Translations under genes and position numbers: made by a program
Assembly (NCBI RefSeq): GCF_008365295.1
Contig: NZ_CP043505.1
Coordinates: 2,542,001 to 2,606,000, forward strand
DNA: 64,000 nt
Origin: Agromyces intestinalis
GTDB lineage: Bacteria; Actinomycetota; Actinomycetes; Actinomycetales; Microbacteriaceae
Reading direction: 5' to 3'
Shown here: piece after piece, positions 7,435 to 15,654 of the stretch
Layout of the letters: the number at the start of each line of letters is the position of its first letter
Numbering within the stretch: position 1 is the stretch's first letter
The notes under the pieces: model-generated
Seen by the model: the letters and a program-made list of their open reading frames with translations, nothing else
The model's database searches: none
What the model was told of the DNA's origin: nothing

Positions 7435-8613
7435 ATGACGAACACCACCACCGAACGCGACCGCACCGCGAGCAGCCCCGCCCCCGAACCCGCCGGCACC
7501 TGCGCGCCCGAGTTCGCCGCCCTCCGCGACGAGTTCGCCCACCGGCTCGCGAACGGCGACGAGCTCGGAGCATCCGTCGCCGTATTCGTGGGCGACGACC
7601 TCGTCGTCGACCTCTGGGGCGGCTTCGCCGACGCGAACCGTACCCGGCCGTGGCAGCGCGACACGCTCACCAACGTGTGGTCGATCTCGAAGACGGTGAG
7701 CGCGCTCGCCGCGCTCGTGCTCATCGACCGCGGGCAACTCGACCCCGACCGGCCCGTCGCGCAGTACTGGCCCGAGTTCGCCGCCGCCGGCAAGGAGGGC
7801 GTGCTGGTCAAGCACGTGCTCATGCACACGTCGGGCGTCTCGGGGTGGGCGCAGCCCATCGCGCCGGCCGACCTGTACGACCAGCCGGCGGCGGCTGCGC
7901 GACTCGCCGCCCAGCCGAGCTGGTGGCCCGCGGGCGCGATGTCGGGCTACCACCTGCTCGACTACGGGCACCTCGTCGGCGAACTCGTGCGGCGGGTCGA
8001 CGGGCGGGCGCTCGGCGACTTCGTGCGGGAGGAGCTCGCCGAGCCGCTGGGCGCCGACTTCTGGCTCGGCCTGCCCGAGTCGGAGCATCACCGGGTGAGC
8101 GACGTCGTTCCGCCCGCCGGCACCCTCGATCTCGGCGCGGTGCCGCCCGACTCGCCCGCGTTCCGCACCTTCACCGGCCCGATCCTGAGTGCCGAGCTCA
8201 CCTGGACCTCCGAGTGGCGCACGGCCGGCATCGGCGGCGCCGGCGGGCAGGGCAACGCCCGTTCGGTCGCCCGGTTGAACTCGGTGCTCGCCGGCCGAGG
8301 CGAGGCCGGCGGCCGTCGCATCGTCGCGCCCGAGACCGTCGAGCGGGTGTTCGCCGAGCACACCGACGGCATCGACCTCGTGCTCGGCATCCCGCTGAGG
8401 TTCGCGCTCGGGTGGGCGGTGTCGAATCCCGTCTCGACGCCCGCGATCCCCGAGGGCCGGGTCGCGTTCTGGGGCGGGTGGGGCGGTTCGATCGTGATCG
8501 CCGACGCCGACCGCGGCGTCACCTTCGCCTACGTGATGAACCGGATGTCTCCGGGAATCATCGGCTCGGAGCGGTCGGACGCGTACACGCGGGCGGTGTA
8601 CGCCGCGCTTTGA
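7435..8613 (+). CDS. Serine hydrolase, beta-lactamase/EstB-like esterase
   Basis: 392 aa of the class C beta-lactamase fold. The nucleophile lies in the SxxK motif S83-I-S-K86 (NVWSISKTVSALAALV). The second motif is the Tyr in SGYHLLDYGHLVGELV, as in family VIII carboxylesterases. A C-terminal FWGGWGGS resembles the third, KTG-like, motif. No signal peptide is seen, so it is probably a cytoplasmic ester hydrolase rather than a penicillin-binding protein. GAGGAG 5 nt upstream fixes the start. It diverges from the alcohol dehydrogenase operon, so an ester or lactone substrate is plausible. Confidence 0.88.
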   Translation: MTNTTTERDRTASSPAPEPAGTCAPEFAALRDEFAHRLANGDELGASVAVFVGDDLVVDLWGGFADANRTRPWQRDTLTNVWSISKTVSALAALVLIDRGQLDPDRPVAQYWPEFAAAGKEGVLVKHVLMHTSGVSGWAQPIAPADLYDQPAAAARLAAQPSWWPAGAMSGYHLLDYGHLVGELVRRVDGRALGDFVREELAEPLGADFWLGLPESEHHRVSDVVPPAGTLDLGAVPPDSPAFRTFTGPILSAELTWTSEWRTAGIGGAGGQGNARSVARLNSVLAGRGEAGGRRIVAPETVERVFAEHTDGIDLVLGIPLRFALGWAVSNPVSTPAIPEGRVAFWGGWGGSIVIADADRGVTFAYVMNRMSPGIIGSERSDAYTRAVYAAL

Positions 8614-8631
8614 GCCGCGCACTCGCAACCG

Positions 8632-8689
8632 AGGCACCGTGTTCAGACGGAGGCACCGCCTGGCGTGCCTCGGACTGAACACGGTGCCT
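8632..8689. terminator. Large hairpin between convergent genes
   Basis: AGGCACCGTGTTCAG (8632-8646) pairs perfectly with CTGAACACGGTGCCT (8675-8689). The 28-nt loop holds a smaller GAGGCACCGCC/GGCGTGCCTC pairing. It separates the serine hydrolase from the ABC exporter. Confidence 0.75.
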
Positions 8690-8707
8690 TCAGCGGGGAA
8701 CAGGGCG

Positions 8708-10840
8708 TCAGACGCGCGCCGACTCCGGTTCGGTCGCACCCTCGTCACCCGATGCACCCTCGTCGCCGGTCGCACCCTGACCGCCTGCGAGCGCCGCCTC
8801 GGCATCGAGGTCGGTGGCGGCCTGCTCGAACTGCGAGTTGTAGAGGCGGAAGTACGCACCCTGCGCGGTGATCAGCTCGTCGTGCGTGCCCTGCTCGACG
8901 ATGTCGCCGTGCTCCATCACGAGGATGAGATCGGCGTCGCGGATCGTCGAGAGCCGGTGCGCGATGACGAACGACGTGCGACCCTCGCGCAGCGCGGCCA
9001 TCGCGTGCTGCAGCAGCAGCTCGGTGCGGGTGTCGACCGAACTCGTCGCCTCGTCGAGAATCAGCACCGACGGCTGCGACACGAACGCGCGGGCGATCGT
9101 GATCAGCTGCTTCTCGCCGGCCGAGATGTTCGAGGCGTCCTCGTCGAGCACCGTGTCGTAGCCGTCGGGCAGCGAATGCACGAACCGGTCGACATAGGTC
9201 GCCTTCGCCGCCTCGATGATCTCGTCGTCGGTGGCGTCGTCGCGGCCGTAGCGGATGTTCTCGCGGATCGAGCCGGCGAACAGCCACGGATCCTGCAGCA
9301 CCATGCCGGTGCGCGCCCGCACATCGTGGCGGGTGAGTGCCGCGATGTCCTGACCGTTCACGAGGATGCGCCCGCCGTCGAGCTCGTAGAACCGCATCAG
9401 CAGGTTCACCAGCGTCGTCTTGCCAGCACCCGTCGGCCCGACGATGGCGACCGTCTGCCCGGGTTCGACCCGGAACGACAGGTCGCGGATCAGCGGGTGC
9501 TCGGGCGAGTACGAGAACGCGACGTGCTCGAACTCGATCGTGCCGTCGCCGTCGGCGGGCGCCGGGGCGTCGGCGTCGTCGGCCTCCTGCTCGTCCTGGT
9601 CGAGCAGGTCGAAGACGCGCTCGGCCGACGCGGTGCCCGACTGCACGACGGCCATCATGCCGCCGAGTTCGGACAGGGGCTGCGTGAACTGCTGCGAGTA
9701 CTGGATGAACGCCTGCACGTCGCCGAGCCGCAGCTGACCGGTCGCGACCATGAGCCCGCCGATCACGGCGATGCCGACGTAGGTCAGGTTTCCGATGAAC
9801 ATCATCGCGGGCATCATGATGTTCGACAGGAACTGCGCCTTGAAGGATGCCTCGTACAGCTCGTCGTTCTCGGCGCGGAACGCCTCGAGCGACGACCGCT
9901 CGCGACCGAAGACCTTCACGAGCGCGTGGCCCGAGAACGACTCCTCGACGCGCGCGTTCAGACGGCCGACCTTGCGCCACTGGATGCCGAACGCCTTCTG
10001 CGACTTCGGCCCGATGACGCCGAAGATGACGGCCATGAGCGGCAGGGTGACGAGCGCCACGAGCGAGAGCTGCCACGAGATCGAGAACATCATGATGAGC
10101 ACGCCGACGACCGTGAGCACCGCGGTGAGCGCGCCCGACAGCGACTGCTGCATCGTCTGGGTGATGTTGTCGATGTCGTTCGTCACACGCGAGATCAGCT
10201 CGCCGCGCTGCACCCGGTCGAAGTAGCTGAGCGGCAGACGGTTGATCTTCGCCTCGACCTGGTCGCGCAGCCGCCACATCGCCCGCACCATGATGACGTT
10301 GATGACGTAGCCCTGCAGCCAGGTGAGCACCGATGCGGCGAGGTAGAGGAACATCACGAGGATCAGCACCTGGCTGAGCCGCACGAAGTCGACGCCCTCG
10401 CCGGGCACCGCGCCGGCTGCCGCGACGATGTTCGCGATGTCGCCCTGGCCCGAGGCGCGCAGCATCTCGACGGCCTGCTCGGTGGTGAGCTCGGGCGGCA
10501 GCTGCGCGCCGATGAACCCGGCGAAGATGATGTTCGTCGCCTCGCCGAGGATCTTGGGCGCGGCCACGGTCAGCACGACGCCGATCGCGCCGAGCAGCGA
10601 CACGAACGCGAACCCGAACGCCCACGGCTTCAGCAGCCCGAGCATGCGGCGGAACGCCTTCGGGAAGTCCTGCGCCTTGCCGGGCGCGACCGCACCGCTC
10701 CAGTCGTCGGCCGACAGGCGGGCCTGCTCGGCGAGCTCGAGTTCGAGCCGCTCCTCTTCGGTCTGCGCGACCGCCGGTGCGGCGGCTTCGCCGACGATCT
10801 CGCCGGCCTTCTCCGCCTTCAATTCCTTGCGCCCGCTCAT
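8708..10840 (-). CDS. ABC exporter half-transporter, subunit B
   Basis: About 710 aa, with a six-helix transmembrane domain (about 75-410) followed by an ATPase. Visible motifs are Walker A GPTGAGKTT, Q-loop VLQDPWLFAG, signature NISAGEKQ, Walker B SVLILDEATS and the switch His in IAHRLST. An extended N-terminal region (60 aa, charged) and an acidic Gly/Ala tail (TGDEGASGDEGATEPE) are unusual. The signature SAGEK differs from LSGGQ, as in LmrA/TM287-288-type heterodimers. Its start overlaps the stop of the upstream half-transporter (ATGA at 10837-10840), so the two are expected to form one multidrug or lipid exporter. Confidence 0.92.
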   Translation of the reverse strand: MSGRKELKAEKAGEIVGEAAAPAVAQTEEERLELELAEQARLSADDWSGAVAPGKAQDFPKAFRRMLGLLKPWAFGFAFVSLLGAIGVVLTVAAPKILGEATNIIFAGFIGAQLPPELTTEQAVEMLRASGQGDIANIVAAAGAVPGEGVDFVRLSQVLILVMFLYLAASVLTWLQGYVINVIMVRAMWRLRDQVEAKINRLPLSYFDRVQRGELISRVTNDIDNITQTMQQSLSGALTAVLTVVGVLIMMFSISWQLSLVALVTLPLMAVIFGVIGPKSQKAFGIQWRKVGRLNARVEESFSGHALVKVFGRERSSLEAFRAENDELYEASFKAQFLSNIMMPAMMFIGNLTYVGIAVIGGLMVATGQLRLGDVQAFIQYSQQFTQPLSELGGMMAVVQSGTASAERVFDLLDQDEQEADDADAPAPADGDGTIEFEHVAFSYSPEHPLIRDLSFRVEPGQTVAIVGPTGAGKTTLVNLLMRFYELDGGRILVNGQDIAALTRHDVRARTGMVLQDPWLFAGSIRENIRYGRDDATDDEIIEAAKATYVDRFVHSLPDGYDTVLDEDASNISAGEKQLITIARAFVSQPSVLILDEATSSVDTRTELLLQHAMAALREGRTSFVIAHRLSTIRDADLILVMEHGDIVEQGTHDELITAQGAYFRLYNSQFEQAATDLDAEAALAGGQGATGDEGASGDEGATEPESARV

Positions 10841-12570
10841 CGCGCGGCCTCCACTCCGAGCTGGGATTCGACGATCTCGCGGTAGGTCTGGCACGTTTCG
10901 AGCAGCTCGTCGTGCGTGCCGATGCCGACCATGCCGCCGTCGTCGAGCACGATGATGCGGTCGGCGTCGGTGATGGTCGACACGCGCTGTGCGACGACCA
11001 CCTTCGTCACCTCGGGCAGCTCGTTCCAGAGCGCCTGGCGCAGCCGCGCGTCGGTCGTGAGGTCGAGCGCCGAGAACGAGTCGTCGAAGACCAGGATCTT
11101 CGGCCGGTGCACGATCGCGCGTGCGATCGCGAGTCGCTGCCGCTGCCCGCCCGACACGTTCGTGCCGCCCTGCGCGATGCGCGCGTCGAGCCGGCCCTCC
11201 ATCTCTTCGACGAAGTCGCGCCCCTGGGCGATCTCGAGCGCCCGCCAGAGTTCGTCGTCGGTCGCGTCTTCCCGGCCGAAGCGGAGGTTCGACGCGACGG
11301 TGCCGGCGAACAGGAACGGTCGCTGCGGCACGAGCCCGATGCTCTGCCACAGCGCATCGAGGTCGGCGCGGCGCACGTCGACGCCGTTCACGAGCACCTC
11401 GCCGCCGGTGACGTCGAACAGCCGCGGGATCAGCGAGACGAGCGTCGTCTTGCCGGCGCCCGTCGACCCCACGACCGCGACCGTCTCACCGGGCTCGGCC
11501 CGGAAGGTGATCTGCGAGAGCACCGGGTGCTCGGCACCGGGGTACGTGAACGTCGCGCCGCGGAATTCGACCGCGCCCGGCTCGGGGAAGTCGGTGACCG
11601 CGTCGGCGGGGCGTGCGAGCGATGTGTCGGTCGCGAGCACCTCGCCGATGCGGCCGGCCGAAACCGCTGCACGCGGGATCATCATCGTCATGAAGCTCGC
11701 CATGAGCACGCCCGACAGGATCGTCATGACGTACTGCATGAACGCGAACAGCGTGCCGATCTGCATGTCGCCGGCGTCGATGCGGATCGCACCGAACCAG
11801 ATGACGCCGATGATGGTGACGTTGAGCACCAGCATGACGAGCGGGAACAGCAGCACGAACAGCGAGCCGATCTTGCGACCGACGATCATGATGTCGGTGT
11901 TCGCGTCGCGGAACCGCGCCTCTTCGATGGGCTCGCGCACGAAGGCACGGATGACCCGGATGCCGGTGAGCTGCTCGCGCATGATGCGGTTGACGCCGTC
12001 GAGCTTGCCCTGGAAGCTGCGGAACAGCGGCACCATGCGGCTGATGATGAGGCCCGCGACGATGAGCAGCGTGGGCACCGCGACCGCGATGATCCAGCTC
12101 AGGCCGACGTCTTGGCGCAGGGCGAGGATGATGCCGCCGATGGCGAGCAGCGGCGCGGTCACGAGGAACGTCGCCGCCATCATCGTGAGCATCTGCACCT
12201 GCTGCACGTCGTTGGTGTTGCGGGTGATGAGCGAGCCGGGGCCGAACGTGCTCACCTCGCGCTCGGAGAAGCCCGACACGCGTTCGAAGACGTCGTTGCG
12301 GATGTCGCGGCCGAGCCGCATCGCGGCCTTGGCGGCGAAGTACGTCGCGATGATCGAGCAGAGGATCTGCCCGAGTGAGATCGCGAGCATGAACGACCCC
12401 GTCGACCAGATGAAGGCGGTGTCTCCTTGCGAGACGCCTTTGTCGACGATGTCGGCGTTGAGACTCGGCAGGTAGAGGCTGGCGAGCGCGGACAGGAATT
12501 GGAAGACGAGCACGCCCACGAGAAGCAGCCAGTAGGGCTTCAGGTAGCGCGCCATGAGCTTGATGAGCAC
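10837..12570 (-). CDS. ABC exporter half-transporter, subunit A
   Basis: 577 aa if translation begins at the GTG at 12570-12568, which has GGAGA at good spacing; in-frame ATGs at 12555, 12615 and 12636 are weaker. Six helices (about 10-300) precede the ATPase: Walker A GSTGAGKTT, Q-loop LVPQRPFLFAG, canonical signature NVSGGQRQRL, Walker B ILVFDDSFSALD. The Walker B has Asp where the catalytic Glu normally sits (FDDS), so this half carries the degenerate site of an asymmetric heterodimer. The partner has DEATS. An export role is inferred; no substrate clue is nearby. Confidence 0.9.
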   Translation of the reverse strand: MLIKLMARYLKPYWLLLVGVLVFQFLSALASLYLPSLNADIVDKGVSQGDTAFIWSTGSFMLAISLGQILCSIIATYFAAKAAMRLGRDIRNDVFERVSGFSEREVSTFGPGSLITRNTNDVQQVQMLTMMAATFLVTAPLLAIGGIILALRQDVGLSWIIAVAVPTLLIVAGLIISRMVPLFRSFQGKLDGVNRIMREQLTGIRVIRAFVREPIEEARFRDANTDIMIVGRKIGSLFVLLFPLVMLVLNVTIIGVIWFGAIRIDAGDMQIGTLFAFMQYVMTILSGVLMASFMTMMIPRAAVSAGRIGEVLATDTSLARPADAVTDFPEPGAVEFRGATFTYPGAEHPVLSQITFRAEPGETVAVVGSTGAGKTTLVSLIPRLFDVTGGEVLVNGVDVRRADLDALWQSIGLVPQRPFLFAGTVASNLRFGREDATDDELWRALEIAQGRDFVEEMEGRLDARIAQGGTNVSGGQRQRLAIARAIVHRPKILVFDDSFSALDLTTDARLRQALWNELPEVTKVVVAQRVSTITDADRIIVLDDGGMVGIGTHDELLETCQTYREIVESQLGVEAAR

Positions 12571-12857
12571 GAGGAGATCTCCGAGACGGGTGCCCGTCGG
12601 CGGGCACTCGTCCATTCTGGACGGGGCCTCCGACATCGTCACGCCGGGGGCCTCGAACCGCGGTACGCGGTCGGCGAACACGCAGGTCGGGCCCGCATTC
12701 CCTCGCCCGAGACATCCGATCGGAGCCCGGCCGCAGTGCCGTCCGTCCCGAATCAGTGCTGGCACCGTGGCAGCCGACCGCCGCGCAGGCGGAACATGGT
12801 GCCGACCGGGCCGCACGACCCGGCCCCGACGGACCCGACCAGGGAGAGGGGCGCCTC

Positions 12858-13913
12858 ATGCGCATCGAAGACGGCACCGGCGGGGCATCCCGCAACGAAC
12901 GTCTGACACTCACCGACGCCGAGCGCGGCGTCGCCGAGCGGATCGGAGCCCGCGGGCTCGCCGCGCCCGCGCCGAGCGAGGCCGACCTGCGCGTCGAGCG
13001 CTCGAGGCGCGAGCTCAACCGACTGACGCGCGACGCGTTCACCGAACTCATCCCCGGCCTGTCCGATCGCGCCCGCGAGCACTCCGAGGCGTTCGAGACC
13101 GCGTTCGACGAGGTCAAGGGCCTCGGCGGCGTGATCGACCCTGCGCGCGGCTTCGACCTCGACGACCTCGTCGCCTTCCCGGCGCCCCCGCACCTCGTGA
13201 CCTTCGACGACCTCGACCTGATCGGCGGCGCGCATGTCGGCGCGCTCACCCAGCCGGCGGGGGCTGGCGAGCTCTGGTGGGCCGAGACGAGCTGGGGCGT
13301 GACCGCACCCGCGAACAGCCTCTTCGTCGACATCGACAGCGGCGACCGCTCCCGCATCTGGGGGCACATCCGCTACGCCGGCGACGACCTGATGACCGGG
13401 TCGGTCGGCATCGCGATGACGTTCATCCTCAGCCCCGACCGGTACCCGCGCATGCCCAAGCGCACCTTCGAGGTGCGGCCCGAGCTGCGCACCGGCGGCT
13501 GGCTGTCGGGGTGGACCGACCAGTACCACCCCATCTGGCACGCCGACGACAAGTGGTCGAAGCTCTGGCGCCGGTTCGAGGCGAACCTGACGCTGAGCTC
13601 GGGCGAGTCGCTCGCGGCCTCCGCCCTGCACGACTCGCTGATCTTCCTCGAGAACGCGAACCCGGTGGGGCAGGCGAACGTGAACGAGTTCCTCGGCTGG
13701 GGTCCGATCCTGCGGTTCGACGCCGATTTCGCGGACCTGCGCCGACGCGGGGTGTCGATGATCCTCACGACGCTGCTGCGGTTCGACTTCCAGCTGGAGG
13801 GCGGCGCCGACCTGTGGTGGCGGCACCGCCCCGGATCGCAGAACGAGTCGGTCGCCGCCTTCGACAATGCGCTCGAGTACCGCTGCTGGCCGGGGTCGGT
13901 CGTGCCGGCCTGA
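12858..13913 (+). CDS. Conserved-looking protein of unknown function
   Basis: 351 aa; not recognised. No signal peptide or membrane segment. The N-terminal 80 residues are charged and helical, then a beta-rich, Trp-rich domain (GGAHVGALTQPAGAGELWWA, SLFVDIDSGDRSRIWGHIRY, EVRPELRTGGWLSGWTDQYH). The C-terminus DFQLEGGADLWWRHRPGSQN reads like a carbohydrate-binding or beta-sandwich fold. AGGGAGAGGG at 12841-12850 gives a strong ribosome site for the ATG. It diverges from the ABC exporter and precedes the LPXTG protein. Codon usage is normal. No function is proposed. Confidence 0.75.
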   Translation: MRIEDGTGGASRNERLTLTDAERGVAERIGARGLAAPAPSEADLRVERSRRELNRLTRDAFTELIPGLSDRAREHSEAFETAFDEVKGLGGVIDPARGFDLDDLVAFPAPPHLVTFDDLDLIGGAHVGALTQPAGAGELWWAETSWGVTAPANSLFVDIDSGDRSRIWGHIRYAGDDLMTGSVGIAMTFILSPDRYPRMPKRTFEVRPELRTGGWLSGWTDQYHPIWHADDKWSKLWRRFEANLTLSSGESLAASALHDSLIFLENANPVGQANVNEFLGWGPILRFDADFADLRRRGVSMILTTLLRFDFQLEGGADLWWRHRPGSQNESVAAFDNALEYRCWPGSVVPA

Positions 13914-14007
13914 GCGATGTCTCGGGTGGATGCTTCGGGCGGATGCCTCGGGGATCCGATGTCCGCGAGCGGTTGACCTCGCGGCCCCCGTCGCGCAAGG
14001 TGAGGAG

Positions 14008-15645
14008 ATGGGGGAACGGCCAGAACGCACTCGACGGATCGGGCTCGGCGCAGTCGCTGCGCTTGCGGCGGGACTGCTCGCGACCGGCGCGACGGCGGGC
14101 GCGCCGCCCGCCGCCGCCGATGTCGAGCCCGTGAATCCGGTGCGGGTCGACCTCGACGGGCACCCGGCGAACAGCGGCTTCCTCGCGTTCATCGAGGGCG
14201 ACGCGTTCCTCGGCGCCGACGAGGCCGAGGGCACCATCGCGGTCGGCGGCGACCTCGGGTTCGGCACCGGCTACAACATCGGTGCGTCCGGCAACCCGTC
14301 GCCCACCTTCGTCGCGCCGGGCGACCCCGACGGGGCGTATGTCTACGCCTACGTGGCCGGCGGCATGGACTTCAGCCAGGCGGGCGGCAACATCCTGCGG
14401 GTGCTGAACGGCGGCTACGCCAAGATCGGCGACACCTCGACCTACAGTGCCTACCAGGTTCCCCCGGGGTGGCAGGTGACGCCGGCGGGCACGCCCGCCG
14501 ATTCGCTGCCGCGCATGGAGGGCGTCGTCCCGCAGTCCGCCGAGTCGATCGCGACGCCCGTGCCGCCCGGGCTCATCGACATCCCCGCCGCCTTCGAGCT
14601 CTATCGCACGCTGTCGACCGATCTCGCCGCCTGCCCGGCCACCATCCAGCTGCTCGACGACCAGGGCGTCTCGTTGCCGTCGCCGATTCCGGCCGGCGCG
14701 CGCGGGCACGTGCAACTCGTCGAGGGGCAGACGAACGTGCTGACCATCAGCGGCGACGACTGGGATGCGCTCAGCGAGATGGTCTTCGACGACGTGCCGA
14801 CGGCCACGACGCCGCTGCTGGTGAACGTCACGGGCACAGAGGTCTCGGTCACGACGCCGAACATGCCCGGATCGGGTTCGGCGGCGGCGCCCTACATCCT
14901 GTGGAATTTCGCGGATGCCACGGCCATCACCGTGACCGGCGGCGATTCGCTCGAGGGCACGATCTACGCGCCGCGCGCGGACCTGCACTGGGAGGTCACC
15001 CAGAACATCGAGGGCAACATCATCGCGGCGGCGTTCACGCACGGCGGGGAGCCGGCGACCGGGACTCCTCGTGAGATCCACGACTTCCCGTTCGCTGCCG
15101 AACTGAGCTGCACGACCTTCGCCGAGCAGGCCGAGCTCACTCTCGTGAAGGAGGTCGTCGGCGGTACGGCGAGCCAGGGCGACTGGCAGCTCACCGCCGA
15201 GGGCGACACGATCACGATCACGGGTGCGACCGGCGACGACACCGTGACCGACGCGATCGTCGACCCGGGCACGTACCTGCTCTCCGAATCCGGCCCGGCC
15301 GGATACGCCCCATCGGGGTGGGTGTGCGTCGGCGCCACCGCCTTCACGTCGACGTCGGTCACGCTCGAGGCGGGCGACGACGCCGTCTGCACGATCGTCA
15401 ACACGCTGACGCCGACGCCCCCGCCGACCCCGACGCCGACGCCCCCGCCGACGCCGCCGGTTCCACCCGAACCGCCGGCCCCGATCGAACCGGGCGGGCT
15501 GCCGGCCACCGGCGTCGCTCCCGGAGCATCCCTCGCCCTGATCGCTGTGCTGCTGGTCGCCGGGGCCGCGCTCGCGACCATGGGCGAGCGGCGCCGCGCG
15601 GCGCGAGCGGGCCGGCCCGGCACCGCGGTCGGTGGCCGCCGCTAG
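14008..15645 (+). CDS. LPXTG-anchored choice-of-anchor A surface protein
   Basis: About 545 aa. A signal peptide is seen at residues 1-36 (TRRIGLGAVAALAAGLLATG, cleavage near AAA-DVEP). The choice-of-anchor A domain follows (about 40-365), with FLAFIEGDAFLGADEAEGTI and DSLEGTIYAPRADLHWEVTQ typical of this beta-helix-like family. A collagen-binding/SpaA-like domain lies at about 375-465 (AELTLVKEVVGGTASQGDWQ). Then come a Pro/Thr stalk (PTPPPTPTPTPPPTPPVPPE), LPATG, a hydrophobic helix and a basic tail (ERRRAARAG): a complete sortase signal. It is expected to be covalently displayed on peptidoglycan; no sortase gene is in the window. The ATG follows AAGGTGAGGAG. Confidence 0.88.
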   Translation: MGERPERTRRIGLGAVAALAAGLLATGATAGAPPAAADVEPVNPVRVDLDGHPANSGFLAFIEGDAFLGADEAEGTIAVGGDLGFGTGYNIGASGNPSPTFVAPGDPDGAYVYAYVAGGMDFSQAGGNILRVLNGGYAKIGDTSTYSAYQVPPGWQVTPAGTPADSLPRMEGVVPQSAESIATPVPPGLIDIPAAFELYRTLSTDLAACPATIQLLDDQGVSLPSPIPAGARGHVQLVEGQTNVLTISGDDWDALSEMVFDDVPTATTPLLVNVTGTEVSVTTPNMPGSGSAAAPYILWNFADATAITVTGGDSLEGTIYAPRADLHWEVTQNIEGNIIAAAFTHGGEPATGTPREIHDFPFAAELSCTTFAEQAELTLVKEVVGGTASQGDWQLTAEGDTITITGATGDDTVTDAIVDPGTYLLSESGPAGYAPSGWVCVGATAFTSTSVTLEAGDDAVCTIVNTLTPTPPPTPTPTPPPTPPVPPEPPAPIEPGGLPATGVAPGASLALIAVLLVAGAALATMGERRRAARAGRPGTAVGGRR

Positions 15646-15648
15646 AAT
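15643..15648 (+). promoter_or_regulatory. Leaderless -10 of metH, overlapping the upstream stop codon
   Basis: TAGAAT lies 6 nt before the metH GTG. Its first three bases are the TAG stop of the LPXTG gene. No Shine-Dalgarno is present, so no room exists for a cobalamin riboswitch in a 5' leader. Confidence 0.6.
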
Positions 15649-15654
15649 CCCCGC

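Noticed and set aside
10837..12816. 659-codon reading of the first ABC half-transporter starting at 12816
   Set aside because: The extra N-terminus is Arg/Pro-rich and overlaps the divergent promoter region; the GTG at 12570 has a proper ribosome site and gives the family's usual length.
15600..15654. Cobalamin riboswitch before metH
   Set aside because: The gap between the upstream stop and the metH start is 9 nt, so no riboswitch fits unless inside the LPXTG gene; no B12-box-like sequence was seen.
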